The notes beneath the pieces are model-generated. The model did not search any database. It was given only the letters and a program-made list of their open reading frames with translations, and had not been told where the DNA came from. Shown in pieces: positions 20,998 through 33,434 of a DNA stretch of 64,000 nt. Each line of letters opens with the position of its first letter. Positions within the stretch are counted from its first letter, which is position 1. The DNA comes from Quercus robur (Eukaryota > Streptophyta > Magnoliopsida > Fagales > Fagaceae). The translations under genes were made by a program, and so were the position numbers. The stretch covers positions 86,582,862-86,646,861 of the forward strand of contig NC_065535.1 of NCBI RefSeq assembly GCF_932294415.1. Reading direction: 5' to 3'.

Positions 20998-22946
20998 TAC
21001 TATTAAACAAAAGATCAATAGTTAAGCTCATGTGGACCTTTTCTAAAAGTTCTCATGATAAACTTCACTTGACTGGAATTCAATTATTTGCAACTAAGAA
21101 AAAAGAGAAGAAACGATAAAGATTATATGAATGATTGAACAGGGTAGGCCATCGACATCTTGACAAGCCTTAGCCAAAATTGGACATTAGCCTTGTTTAG
21201 GGACGGAGCTAGGTGGAGGCCCAAAGGGCCCCGGCTCCACTGACCTTATAAGGCCTCGATTGATTAGAGTGAAAATAGTGAGAATAAAAAATGAAAAAAA
21301 AAAAAAAAAAAATTGGAGAGAAGATGGATAAATAGCGTGTTTGGTAATTGGGAGGGAGATAGATGAAGAAAATGGTGATGCTTAGCTATTTTTTCTCTCT
21401 GGACCCACCAATCTCAATCTCCCCAAAATGGGGAAAAAATAAGAACAAAAATGATGAGCAAAATTTTGGACTAAAATACTGACCGGCCAACACTCACTTC
21501 TTTGAACGTTTCTTGCTTTGCTTTTTTTTTTTTTTTGGTCCATTTGTTTCTTTTATTTTTAACCATCAGTTTTGGTTTCATTTTTTAATGATCTATTCCT
21601 TTCTCTCTTTTTTCCCCATCAATTTTGGCTTTTTTGTTTTTATAGGCGTTATTTGTTTTTTAATTTATTTATCAGTTTTTGTGTTAAATAAAAAAAAACA
21701 ATATTGGGTTATTGAATTTCTTGTGCTTTAATTTTTTTTTAATTTTTTATTTATAAATGAAATGCCCATTCTTATATAATCTTTTAATAAAAATATAATG
21801 TATGATTTTTATTATTATTTTATCTAATAGGGACATATGGTAAATTTATACAAACTATATTTTTCTATTCTCTTATTTTCCAATTCAACCAAACTAAAGA
21901 GTTTTCCATCACTCCACTTTTCCACCCCTCCAATTAATCAAACGATGTGAGGGAAAATTAAAATCTTTTCTATTCCTCCACTTTTCCATCACTTTGCTCA
22001 TTTTCTATCATCCCACTTTTTCATCCCTTAACCAAATGGACCCTAAGAAAAAAATAAATCAAGTAGTTGTATTCTCTACAATTTCATATTTGGGGCCCCT
22101 GTTCCAAAAATCTTGGTCCCCGTCCCCTATAGTTTTACATTGATTTCATTGGAAGAACATTTGTATCAATTTTTATAAAATAGTATAAAACCCCAAATGT
22201 TGGCCCATTGACTACAAAATACGCTCACATCAGTCTATATATTATTGTACAAAAATATATTTATTCTATAGTTGCTGTGTAAATTTATACAGTTATTGTA
22301 GCTATGCAAATGAAGTTTTTAGAATTATTAAGATGGAGGGTAGTGGTTTTTTTTGTAGAGGAAGAGAGATATATGATTTGGGATAGTAATAAAAAAAAAT
22401 AATAATGAAATAGTATCTTAATAAAATGTAGTATAAAATCAATAATCTTATGTGAGATGTTTTAAAAAATAAGTATATAAAATAGAAAAAGTAAATAAAT
22501 TTTTATGCTAAAATAGACAATAAATTTTGTATGAGTTTATGTAGATGCTCTAATGTACGTGGTAAGGAAAAAAAAAAAAATGATGTTTTGTATTTTTGTC
22601 ATTGTTAATAGTTTGTTTTTTTTTTTTTTTTTTAAGAATCAAATTGAATCAACTTTTATTAAAAGAAAAATTAACTGTAATTTGTTAATACTAAATAAAA
22701 GCTTATTTAACATTTTTTTTTTTAGCTTATACTTTGACTCCCCTGACTTCAAATCCCTGACTCCATCATCATTGGTTATCAATGCACTGAAAACAACATG
22801 CTTACCTAGTCAATAATCTTTCTTCCTTAATTCAAGTCTTACTGATATTATTTGATTATTTAAAAATGAGGGCTATTATATTACCTTTCTGAAAAAAAGA
22901 GAAATTAAAATAATATAGAATATAGCAAGAGTGCAGCATCTCCTAC
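20998..22946. other. Remainder of intron 1 of the receptor pseudogene
   Basis: AT-rich, with T and A runs. Fragments at about 21200-21250 (GGACGGAGCTAGGTGGAGG) and 22090-22125 (CCCCGTCCCCTATAG) look like worn transposon ends. No exon was found between the GH18 exon and the membrane exon. Confidence 0.45.
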
Positions 22947-24015
22947 CTGCTGAAGAAAGTACCCAATTGTCATCATATGGGATTTGCCACACAAAGTAAC
23001 CAAGTAGCTTCTTCTCCCTGGCATAAGAAACCTTAATTCTGACAACTTCAACATCATCAAAGCCAATCCAATTAGATTTACTACATATGTAGCATTATAC
23101 ATTATAGCAGCCCCGGGTCTGAGAACATAACCCTTGATATCATTATGGCACATGGCTCCCCCATCGGTTGAAATGGCAGCTGGACCTGTAGCTAGTGCAC
23201 CTATTGCGTTGTCGTTTGGGTTCTTTAGCCTCCATGCATAACCATAGAAAGGCAATCCTAAAACCAACTTGCTAGCTGACAAGCCGCTCCCAATCCATGC
23301 ACCAATACCATAATCCGTGTTATGAGCCTGTCTCGATGGGTCATATAAGGCGGCATGAGCACCCGTATAATTTGACAACTTGGGCGTATAGTAGTCATAT
23401 GCCAGAACATGCACCCAAATTCCAATCCAAGTCATTCCGAATAAAGTCCACAGGGAAAGAAACATTAACATCTATGTCTGGTGAGTATTGAACAGCAGCA
23501 GTCAAAATCAATTGTTTCTGGTTTGAATTTTTGGCCTCAGAATTTACAGCGGTTCGCTACTCTTGAAAGAGTAATCCCATGTTCTTCATGTTGAGGAATG
23601 TGTGTGCCGAAACCCAACAAAGGTCTAAACCTTGGAAGCCATAAAGCCTGGCCATCTTTATTGAAGAGTCAATGAAAGATGTTCTGTAAGTTTCCTTGCT
23701 GACCATGTACGCAAGGGTGGTATGGTTTACAATGGAAAGAAGGGTGGTGACTGATGGGTTCTTTTGTCTAACAGTTTTTGTGAAGGTGGAGAAGTATTGC
23801 TCATCAGTGGACGATACAGAGAGCTCGTAGGACGAAGAGTTTACATCCGCAAAAGCGCAAATAAGGTGAGTAAAGAGAGCTGAGTTTATATCTGAAATGG
23901 GAAACTTGGTGTCGGAGAACCAGTAACCTGCTTTGACCCAAGTTTGTGCATTTGAAGTCTTCAATTTTGAATAGAGAAGGATATGGAAAAGAAGAATGAT
24001 AATTTTGGACATCAT
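22947..24015 (-). pseudogene. Exon 1: signal peptide and GH18 chitinase-like domain (broken)
   Basis: It starts MMSKIIILLF; residues 1-23 form a signal peptide, followed by WVKAGYWFSDT (26-36), FTHLICAFADVNS (48-60) and GFQGLDLCWVSA (126-137). The last lacks the DLDWE acid residues, as in the left-edge gene. After the stop at 23557-23559 (a tryptophan codon in the paralogue) the domain continues with AVQYSPDID, then in another frame LAYDYYTPK and LVLGLPFYGYAWRL, and after a further shift NWIGFDDVEVVRIK and LLGYFVWQIPYDDNW, the usual C-terminal GH18 strand. The exon ends at 22947 before a GTAGGA donor. Usual family length is preserved (1069 bp), so decay is by small lesions only. Confidence 0.85.
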
Positions 24016-24139
24016 GTATATGTGGGTACTTGATCCTCAGGAGCAAATTAAAGGTGCATATAAAAATGACAGCATCTCATATTAATTTGTAGCCACACAC
24101 GTTTGTGCAAGGAGCCAACGAGAGGATTTTGTGAGTACC

Positions 24140-24208
24140 TTTGATCGGTGGGATTTAATAGGGAGAAGGAGGAGAAGGGACGAAGAAGGTGACAAGTTTG
24201 GAGGCCAT
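24140..24208 (-). pseudogene. Remnant of a second GH18-receptor start codon and signal peptide
   Basis: The ATG at 24208-24206 opens MASKLVTFF, close to MAFKLVTLL of the left-edge gene, and the bases upstream (CCAAAGCATGAGATG) also match that gene's leader. The frame then breaks (stop within 18 codons). It lies just upstream of the start used at 24015, so it is either the original start region or a partial tandem duplicate. Confidence 0.6.
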
Positions 24209-24229
24209 TGAAGAATGGCGTGGCATCTC

Positions 24230-25279
24230 ATGCTTTGGCTGCATATGTCAAACGGTCAAAAGTTTATTTAGAAATATGATTGTGTCCCGTACATGTTGTA
24301 ATCATCGTATTATATTCTTTTTATTTCTTTTTAGTGTTTTACTCTACGATATCCGCTTCTGTTAACTGTGCTCGTTATCATCAGGTTAAGATACTAATCG
24401 GTTTTTAATATAAGCAAGGTTTGAACCCCAAGTTTTTTATTCAACTATCAAACTTTTTTAATTGAGCTAACTAAAACCCACAAATCATCATATTATCTAA
24501 AAAAGAATATTAGTTTTTTCTTATATTTAAAAAAAAGTAATGAAAGACATACACTTATTATTAGTTATAACATACTCATTTTACACACTGTCAAAATGAC
24601 TGAAATCCTATTTTGAAAACAGGATCAAAATAGAGTACGTACGGATTGTGCAATACAAGTGTGTAATAATATTTTTTTAATTTAAAAATTGACACATTTG
24701 TAAGATGAAGTAAAAAAATTTAATAGTTACTATCATTAACATCACTCTTTCGTTTGAGGATGATATTCTTTACAACTCTCTAAGACCAATAATTTTAGGT
24801 AAAAAAAAAAAAATGCTAAAGTTACTACTAAATTTAATGAGAAATGTTATATCTATAACACTTTTACAGAAAATCATAAGTAATAAGTTATTATTGCCTG
24901 TTATTGGTGGGTAAAAAAAAAATTTCGTGATGAGTTCAAATTAGAACAATTAATAACTTACCATTTAAGATTTGTTATAAAAATGTTATGGATGTATTAC
25001 TTCTCCAATTTAATATAAGATGTATATGCAATGAGTGCCACGTTAAAAATAAACGACTTTCTTAATTACTCTTTGTGCCTTGTTTAAAAATTCACCCATT
25101 CCCTCTCTCTTGTTTATGTGCATTTGTTTTTCCCAAAAAAAAAATCACTCATTATTTTGTAAAATCTATGTAATGCAATTTGGAATATTCGACATCACTA
25201 AATTTAAGTAATATGTGATGGGGCCATTTTTTTTTCCAATTCTTTAATTTTGAAATATGCTAGAGGTATTAAAATTTTT
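24230..25279. other. AT-rich intergenic stretch upstream of the receptor pseudogene
   Basis: No gene is visible. It includes a foldback MITE at about 24840-25005 and A/T runs. Confidence 0.5.
24840..25005. mobile_element. Foldback MITE
   Basis: The arms ATAACACTTTTACAGAAAAT with AGTAATAAGTTATTA pair with TTGTTATAAAAATGTTATGG and TTAATAACTTACCA downstream. Same type as 15670-15845. Confidence 0.55.
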
Positions 25280-26339
25280 ACTGTAAATTACAGTTGTTCC
25301 CTATCCTTTACACCAAATGCCAATTTGGTCTATAATATTAATATTTCAATTGTGTCAATTTGGTCACTAATATTTTAATGTCATGTCAATTTGGTCCTTA
25401 TTGTTATCTATTAGATAGAAAAATTTGATATGTCAAACGAAGTAATAAAAAATTATTTTTCCTACCCATCAACAGCCACCTATACTGCCATGTCAATTCT
25501 TTTTTTTTTTTTTTTTTTTTTAAATCCAAATTTTCTTATTCGCACATGAGTTCAAGTTTGGGGAAAATTCTAAAAACCTTAACTTTCTCACTATCATTAG
25601 ATTATATCTCTCTTTCTTCTCCCTCATCCTCATTCTCATTGATAGTTGCTTCAGATATGAAAAAGAATCATGCCATTCTAAATAGCCAGACTTCACTACA
25701 AGAATTTTGGTCTTTTACGACCCATGTTTTAGCGACGACCAAAAAGTTGTCACTATTAGGCACACATTAGCAACAATAATATATGGTCATTGCTAATAAG
25801 TGTATAGTAGCGACGCCACTAAAGTAGTCGCTAATAAGTCATCGCTAACGTCATGGAAGGAATTTTATTTACTTTTGGAAAATTAAGGGAAACTTTTAGC
25901 AACAACAATTAATTTTGTAGCGACGACATTTATGTTGCTAAAATAAGGTTTATTTTAACGATGACATCTATTGTCGCTAATAATCATCTTTAGTGATGAC
26001 CTTGTGTTTCATTGCAAATATGTAGCTAAAAATATATAGTAAATATATTATATATATATGCTTTATTTATCAGCAATGACACATTGGTCGTTGCTATTAG
26101 AAGGCTATTAGCGAAGATATAATTTGTCGTCTTTGATAATCACCTTTTAACAATGACACAACATGTCGTTGCAAATATATCGACCTAAATATATTGGAGG
26201 GGAAAATTTTCACTCTCAAAAAGTGGTAGGAATTATTGGAGGGAAGCAGACTATTTATTAGCAACGAATTAGGTTGTTGCTATAAGGGATCTTTTAATGA
26301 AGACAAAGATTGTCATCACTAATATGCGGGCCAAAATAA

Positions 26340-27133
26340 TTTTGATATAATATGATTTTTATTTTTAATCAAATCCTCCTAATGTCTCTTAAAATATTCA
26401 AAATGACATAAATTCCTTTAAAATACTTGAAATATTAAAATACCATTAACCTCGTCAAAATGACCAAAATACCCCAAACTTATATAATGACCAAAATAAC
26501 TTTGAAACCTCCAAAGTAATTTAAAATCTCAAATCCATTAAAAAAAAAAGAAAAGAAAAAATGAGACAAGGGAGGGCTTGTTGCTTCAAAATACTCTCAA
26601 ATAATAATGTTACCCATTTGAAACTCAAAATCGATAAAATAACAAAAATTGAGAAAGTTTTGATTCCACTCAAAATACTGACTAATACCCATAGTTATCA
26701 AAATGTGAATCGTATTATGAATCAATTTTTAATATTTCTGTATCATGTGTCATAAGAAAGGTATTAGTCAATATTTACCAAACTAATAAATTCATTATAA
26801 ATATATGAAAGGTATATTCATTATAAATTCATAATATATTCAACTAATAACCAATTCAATCATCAATTATGTGATAATATTTACCAAAAGTAAGTAAATA
26901 AATCAAATTAAAATATATTTATAACATACATCTTCAAATTAATTAAAATTAGAAGTAATAATACATGATATATGAGCCAAAATAATAAATGTTTTCATCA
27001 TTTTACCTAATCAACTTTATCTAAGTCAATGTTAACATGATGTTCATCATCTTTCAAAATTATTTCTTCATTGACATTTTCTAACAACTATTCCAATACC
27101 CAATAATCAACTGAAAATCTTTCCACTAAACCA
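26340..27133. other. CACTA interior, AT-rich, no gene
   Basis: Low-GC sequence with repeated TCAAAAT/ACCAAAAT words and no recognisable domain on either strand. Confidence 0.45.
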
Positions 27134-27926
27134 GTTTCACCAAGTCCAGTGGTCTCGAGACCATCTTTTTAGTTTGATCGAGTTTGACCAATTTTAACTA
27201 AACTTTGACCGTGCCTTTCTTTAAATCCAACTGTTTGATTGTGACCATAATTTACTGAAATTAACATTTCATTACGCTCTTCAAATCCAACTGTTAGATT
27301 TCAAACCGAGTATGGTGCATGATGGATATGTGTTGTGTACCTATATTACTATGTTCTCTCAATCTGACCATCCAATTGGTCTTAAATTTCACCAACACCA
27401 ATATGTCACCATATTCTTTAATCCTAATTGTGATGCCCCAATTTGATTGATTGTGTGATGTGTGTGGGTGTGTGATGAGTTCCACATTGGATATTTATTG
27501 GGTTGAACTGGGCTTTATTAACAACTGCAAGGAGCCTCAATTGTGACTAGTCCTTTTGAGGTATAGCGCAGATGTGGCTAGCACTTTTCCTTGGGTCGTT
27601 ACACCAATGACCATGATTTGAATATAAATTTCACCATGTCCAATGGTCTCGGGACAATCTATTAAGTTTAATCGAGTTTGACCAACTTTAACTAAACTTT
27701 GACCGCACCTTTCTCCAAATCCAACTGTTTGATTGTGACCATAATTTATTAGAATTAACCTTTCATTACACTCTTCAAATCCAACGGCTAGATTTCAAAT
27801 ATAAGTATGGCGCGTGATGGACTTGTGTTGTGTACCTGTATAGCTATGTTCTCTCAATCTAACCATCCAATTAGTCTCAAATTTCATCAACACCAATATG
27901 TCACCATACTCTTCAATCTCAATGAT
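27134..27926. repeat. 315-bp tandem duplication, split by a short LTR
   Basis: Two units, about 27134-27428 and 27629-27926, share TTTCACCA(A/T)GTCCA, GATTGTGACCATAATTTA, TGTTGTGTACCT and CACCAATATGTCACCATA in order, at an estimated 85-90 percent. Subtracting the 180-bp insertion gives a period near 315 bp. Confidence 0.75.
27429..27603. mobile_element. Short solo LTR, TRIM-like (175 bp)
   Basis: It starts TGTGATGCCCC and ends GGGTCGTTACA, with flanks CTAAT (27424-27428) and CCAAT (27604-27608), a 5-bp duplication with one mismatch. It lies exactly at the seam of a tandem repeat whose other copy lacks it. Non-coding fossil. Confidence 0.65.
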
Positions 27927-28228
27927 CAAGATTTGAATATGAATTGGAGCATGATGGTCACGTGCCATGTGGCCCCATGAAGATTCAGTTATCATTGTTC
28001 TCATTATTTGATCGTCTGATTAAAATTATGTTCCCCAAAGTACTTCTTTTAAAGTTATGTTTTTCCCAGGATCACACATGAAAGTGATAGGAGTTTTAGT
28101 TCAAAGTACTACCTTTAAAATTATATTTAATTTTTGAAAATTCATTTTTAAAGGGAAGATACTAGTAGGTGAGTGAACAGTGACTTTTATCTATCGCCAA
28201 CGGCATGCAGCTCGTATGGGTCAGATTT

Positions 28229-28262
<34 letters not shown>

Positions 28263-28435
28263 CTTTAAAATTTGATATGATTTTATTAGTTTTAAGAGAA
28301 AGATTGTGTTTTGTGATTTTGTTTTGATTGTGTTTTGTTGTCCTTTGTAGCCGTTGAGAATAGGCTAAAATTTGAATATGCAATGTTATGCTATGCTAAA
28401 TTATAATACCATATCACTATTATAAAATAATAAAA

Positions 28436-28605
28436 AAGTAAGTTTACTACCACAATAATTTTCACAATTTTCTTATGTGGAGAATTGTAAATTGATATAA
28501 AAAAAAAATGGTAGGTTTACACTTCTACCAGCTCACAAATTAAGCATGAACAAGTTGCAACAATATTGTGAAAATTATTGTATGGGAGTAAACTTACTCT
28601 TATAA
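28436..28605. mobile_element. Foldback MITE in the CACTA interior
   Basis: The arm AGTAAGTTTACTACCACAAT with AATTTTCACAATTTT is mirrored by AATATTGTGAAAATTATTGT and AGTAAACTTACT. Near-symmetrical, non-coding. Confidence 0.6.
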
Positions 28606-29161
28606 AAATATTCACTATCATCATATTTAAATATAAAAATAATAATAAAATGGTACAGGCTATAGGCTAGTAGAGGCTATCACCATTTACTTTTTTTTTT
28701 TGGTTTCCCACAGTGTTTTCTCAAATCTTTCAACCAAAGACTAATTATTGTTTTATAGAAATAATATTCATTTTAATTTAGAAATATTTTTTTTGATTGA
28801 TTATTTAATATTTATGAAAGTGCAAAATAGTTTGACTATTAGTCACCAAGCTTGCAACATATCAGGCGCCTATAGGCTATAGCATTATAGTCTAGAAAAT
28901 GGAAATACAGTTGAGAAGCATTATAGTTTATGTTCTCAAGGAATTATTGAAGTTCCCATGTGTTCTCCCATTATTACTTTGTAATTTACTTTTTCATTTC
29001 TCTACCTATCTTCTTCTTCATTTTGTTGCCCAAGTCTGTAAATCGCTTCTTCTTTTTTTTTTTTTAACCATACCACTTAGAACCATGCAAACAGCAAGGG
29101 CAAGAGGTAGATTTGCACAAAATTGGGGCAGATTTGAGTAGACGACTAGAGGCTTAGACCA

Positions 29162-29528
29162 CACCATAGAAAAGGGTCACTCATCTTCCTCCTTAACGCA
29201 ACCCAAATGGCTTATGTTCTTTTTTTATTGCAGTTTGTATTTTTAAGATTGTGTTTTTTAGTTTGTATTTTTTTTTATTGCAGTTTGTATTTTTCTTTTA
29301 CTGCAGTTTAGAGATGATTGAGAGAAATGATTATTGTGTTTGTAGCCGTTGTGAATATTTTAATCGGTTGTGTTTTGGTGGTATTAATTTGGTGTTTGTA
29401 TTTGGAGGGAAAATGGGTTAGGGATGGGCCAAAAATTATATTTGGAGGGAAAATGGGTACCAAAATTCTTTTTTTGGTATTTCAAAAAATGGGTATCATC
29501 ATATTTAAATTTTGAGGAGATTAAATTG

Positions 29529-29579
<51 letters not shown>

Positions 29580-32028
29580 CTGCTCAAAAGAAATATTTAG
29601 GTAATAATTGAATTTTTTTTGTCACAATAACTCATGAAATGTATTAAAAAAAAACACCTAACATAACGGATTTGAAGTCCCATGAGCCATGATCTCCATC
29701 TCTTTCTCAATCATTACTACCAATGATATATCACTCATCATCTCTCTCATTCTTTCTCAAATACCTGCTAAACATGTAGATCCACTGCCACTGTCCAGGT
29801 ATTTTTCTTTTTTCTTTTCATATGGTTTTGTTCTTAGTGTTTTTCATTAAATTAATAAATATATGTCTTTAAAAAATAATGTATTAATTAACACCCAAAC
29901 TTTTATTATTAAAGAATCATATGGAAAAACCAAAAAAAATATTTTGGATGTACTGAACGGTTTGTTTTTTCTATGGTAGTGTAAAAGTCATTCAATTTCT
30001 TTGTTATACCAAAGCTGAAAAATCACACTCCATCAATTTTTTTACTTGGATTTGGGTAGTGTAAAAGTCATTCAATGACTTTAATTGTACTATGATCCCA
30101 ACTTTCCTTGGTTCAATGTACAGTTTCACACATCTATATAATTTTGTCTCTTTGATAACTGAGAAATTTCCATTTTAAGAGAAAAAAAAAATGGTAATCT
30201 GAAGTCTTCTTTGGACCTTTGAACCTCCTTTTCAGTCGGCATTTTAACCTCCAGGTTTGGCATTTTGACTTTAAAATCTCCTTATCTTTAACCCTGCTCT
30301 TTCTTGCTGTAGTTTACCTTCTTTTATTCTTGGTTGTTAGTGGTAGATTCTAATTTTATTTTATTGCTTGCTTTTTGGACATGTCTAATTGATAATTGAT
30401 TACAATTTTTGTAGCACACTATGAACAATATATGGGTTAAATTGTATATTGTACACTTTTTTTTTTTGGGATGCTGAGATCCAACATGACTATTGTCCTT
30501 TTGGTTTGGAGAGAAAAAAACATTTCTTATTTGCATGCTTCACTCTTGCTAGGATTGCTTGTAATTGTTAAATTTCTTACATGCCTAAGTGGGAAAAGGG
30601 AATAGGCCTTTGCAATTGTAATTGGTGAATGACACAACTAGCTTTATAGGATTGGCTGCTACATGGTTATATATGTGTAGTTCTCTATGTGAGCTAGCCA
30701 TTACCCTTGCATATGGTTTAGTTCTAGCCAACAAAAATTGGAAGTGTGGAGAAATTCTAAACTTTCTTTTTATGTTGGTTTGATTCAAATTCCATTTGAT
30801 AGAAAATTTGTTTCAATCCCCCTGTCTACTTCACCATTCTCATGATGAGTGTGATTTGAGAATGGAGAAGCAGATTGGGGGATTGAAACAAATTTTCTAT
30901 CAAAATGGAATTTGAATCTAACCAACATAAAAAGAAAGTTTAGAATTTCTCCACACTTCCAATTTTGGTAGTTAGATCTAAACCATATGCAAGGGTATTG
31001 GCTAGCCCACATAGAGAACTATACATATATAACCATGTAGCAACCAATCCTATAAGGCTAGTTATGTCATTCATCAATTACAGTTGCAAAGGCCTTTCCC
31101 TTTTCCCTCTTAGGCATGGAAGAAATGTAACAATTACAAGCAATCCTAGAAAGAGTGAAGCATGCAAACAAGAAATGTTTTTTCTCTCCAAACCAAAAGG
31201 ACAATAGTCGTGTTGGGTTCTAGCATTCCAAAAAAAGAAAAAAGAAAGTGTACAATACACAATTCAATATACAATTTAAGCCATATATTGTTCATAGTGT
31301 GCTAAAAAAAAGTGTAATGAATTATCAATTAGATATGTCCAAAAAATCAAGCAATAAAATAAAATTAGAATCTACCACTAACAACCAAGAATAAAAGAAG
31401 ACAAACTAAAGCAAGAAAGAACAGGGTTAAAGATACAGAGATTTTAAAGTTAAAATGCCAAACCTAGAGGTTAAATTCCAATTGCAAAGAAGGAGGTTTG
31501 AAGGTCCAAAGTCAACTGCAAAGAAGACTTCAGATTACCTTTTTTTTTTTCCCTTAAAATGGAAATTTCTTAGTTATTAAAGAGAAAGAATTATACAGAT
31601 GTGTGAAATTGTACATTGAACCAAGGAAAGTTGGGATTAGAGTACAATTAAAGTCATTGACTGACTTTTACACTACTCAAATCCAAGTAAAAAAAATTGA
31701 TAGAGTGTGATTTCTTTGGTGTAACAAAGAAATTGAATGACTTTTACGCTACCATAGAAGAAACAAACCGTTCAGTACATCTTTTAATTAATACATTATT
31801 TATTAAAGACATATTTATTGATTTAATGATAAACACTAAGAACAAAACCAGAAGAGAAGAAAAGAAAAAAGAAAATACCTGAATAGTGGCAGTGGATCTA
31901 CAGGTTTAGCGAGTATGTGAGAAAGAATGAGAGAGATAATGAGTGATATATAATTGGCGGTAATGACTGAGAAAGAGATGGGGATCATGGCTCATGGGAC
32001 TTCAAATCCATTATGTTAGGTGTTTTTT

Positions 32029-32059
<31 letters not shown>

Positions 32060-32572
32060 AATTCATTTATACATTTCATGAGTTATTGTGACAAAATATT
32101 TTCAATTATAACCTAAATATTTCATATGAGGGGAAAAAAACACAACCGATTAAAAAATGAGGGGATTAAAAAAAAAAAAACACTCAATTTAAACTCTTCA
32201 AAATTTATATATGATGATACCCATTTTTCAAAATACCAAAAAAAGAATTTTGATACCCATTTTCCCTCCAAATATAATTTTTGGTCCATCCCTAACCCAT
32301 TTTCCCTCCAAATACAAACACCAAATTAATACCACCAAAAACACAACCAATTTAAATATTCACAATAGCTACAAACACAACAATCCTTTCTCTCAAAGAT
32401 CTCTAAACTAAAAAAAAAAAAAATACAAACTGTAGTAAAAAAAAAAAAAAAAATTCAAATTAAAAAACACAATCTTAAAAATACAAATTATAGTTAAAAG
32501 CAAAAAAAAAAAAAAAAAAAAGGCCATCTGTGTTGCGTTGAGGAGGAAGACGAGCGGCCCTTTTCTATGTTG
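29162..32572. repeat. 3.4-kb near-complete palindrome (foldback element)
   Basis: Two arms of about 1.7 kb are reverse complements over their whole length, meeting near 30848 with a spacer of about 13 bases (inside ACCATTCTCA ... TTGAGAATGG). Outer ends are ACCATAGAAAAGGG at the left and CCCTTTTCTATGTTG at the right. Landmarks such as GGAGGGAAAATGGGT (29402, 29446) reappear inverted as ACCCATTTTCCCTCC (32260-32310). The arms differ in A/T-run length and an (AT)n run at 32034-32058. No gene lies in either arm. No clear target duplication was found. A foldback transposon or MULE-type long-TIR element is likely. Confidence 0.8.
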
Positions 32573-33434
32573 AAAGGTTTGGTTGATAGAGAGATAAATT
32601 GGATTTTGACATGGCTTTGTTTTCTGACCTTGGATCTTTCACTTAACTTGTGTCTTTCATCCGTTTTAAAAATGGAGAGAACAAGAGGTTTTGTAACAGG
32701 CAGGGAGGGGAGCCAAAACCAATTATTTTTACTGATTTTGTTAGAGTGTTGGGATGGCTACTGTTATATTTGTTAGCTAGGAGCTGGAGTTATATTTTAG
32801 AAGGTAATAACTGATTATTCTAAATCGAAAAATGTTATTCTTAATTTTTTTTTTTTTTAAATTGTGATTCTACTCAAATTTTAAAACTTTTTTTTTTTTA
32901 GTTATTTATTATCTCCAAATCTCCACCTCACATCATAACCTTTCCAGAGACTTTTGGCTTGAGTTTGAAGGTCGCTAAAGATGGCTTTGGCTACCCACGA
33001 CCACGAGGAAGAAAAGGGAAATTGAAAAAGATTATAGTTATGAAAAGGGATTTGAACCTTTGGTGTTTGCTTCAAAGACACGTGCTGGTTTTTTGTGTAG
33101 GTGGGGTTCAAACCCAGGTCATCTGATGTTGAGAGGAGATATATTTCATTGCAACAAGTTTCAACTTGGTTCCATATCTTCATGAGAAATTTGTTATCAT
33201 TTGATTAGTATTTGAGTGAATAAATTGGAACTTATATTATATATATGATATTGAACTTGGGTATTATTTTCTCTTATTAGTAGTTGTTGATTGAGTAGTT
33301 GTTATGCTTATATGAGTATTTGTGATTGAAAATTTGTGATGTGTATATGATTGTGGTTTATTATTTCCCATTAGGTACCCATGTAAAATTCAGAAAGTAA
33401 ATTTTAAAGAAATCCAAAAAAAAAGTTGTAAAAT
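32573..33434. other. CACTA interior, no gene recognised
   Basis: AT-rich. The open frames at 32567-32776 and 32902-33183 have no domain that I recognise. Confidence 0.4.

Larger units (their letters stand above)
9959..24015 (-). pseudogene. CHRK1-like GH18-ectodomain receptor kinase, dead seven-exon gene
   Basis: Exons in transcription order: 24015-22947 (signal peptide and GH18), 15605-15468 (membrane anchor), 14468-14308 continuing at 12800-12797 (juxtamembrane and ATP loop), 11195-10985, 10858-10621, 10535-10385 and 10267-9959 (rest of the kinase). GT/AG sites are visible at each junction and exons 4-6 are 211, 238 and 151 bp, the sizes usual in S-domain-type receptor kinases. The family is a plasma-membrane Ser/Thr kinase with a catalytically dead chitinase-like ectodomain, as in tobacco CHRK1. 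The copy is inactive: stop at 23557-23559, frameshifts near 23430 and 23073, a hAT element inside exon 3, a further frameshift in exon 3, shifted frame across much of exon 4, and a stop at 10127-10129. Intron 1 is 7.3 kb and packed with transposons. It is a paralogue of the gene at the left edge. Confidence 0.85.

Noticed and set aside
21190-22135. Possible MULE-like element with AGGGACGG / CCGTCCCCT ends
   Set aside because: End similarity is limited to about eight bases and no target duplication was found.
25725-26335. Regularly spaced TAGCGACGAC-type repeats, CRISPR-like at first glance
   Set aside because: Spacing and sequence are irregular, both orientations occur, and they sit at both ends of a CACTA-like element in plant DNA.
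27429-27603. Possible tRNA-derived SINE
   Set aside because: No A/B box pair or A-tail, and TG...CA ends with a 5-bp duplication fit a short LTR better.
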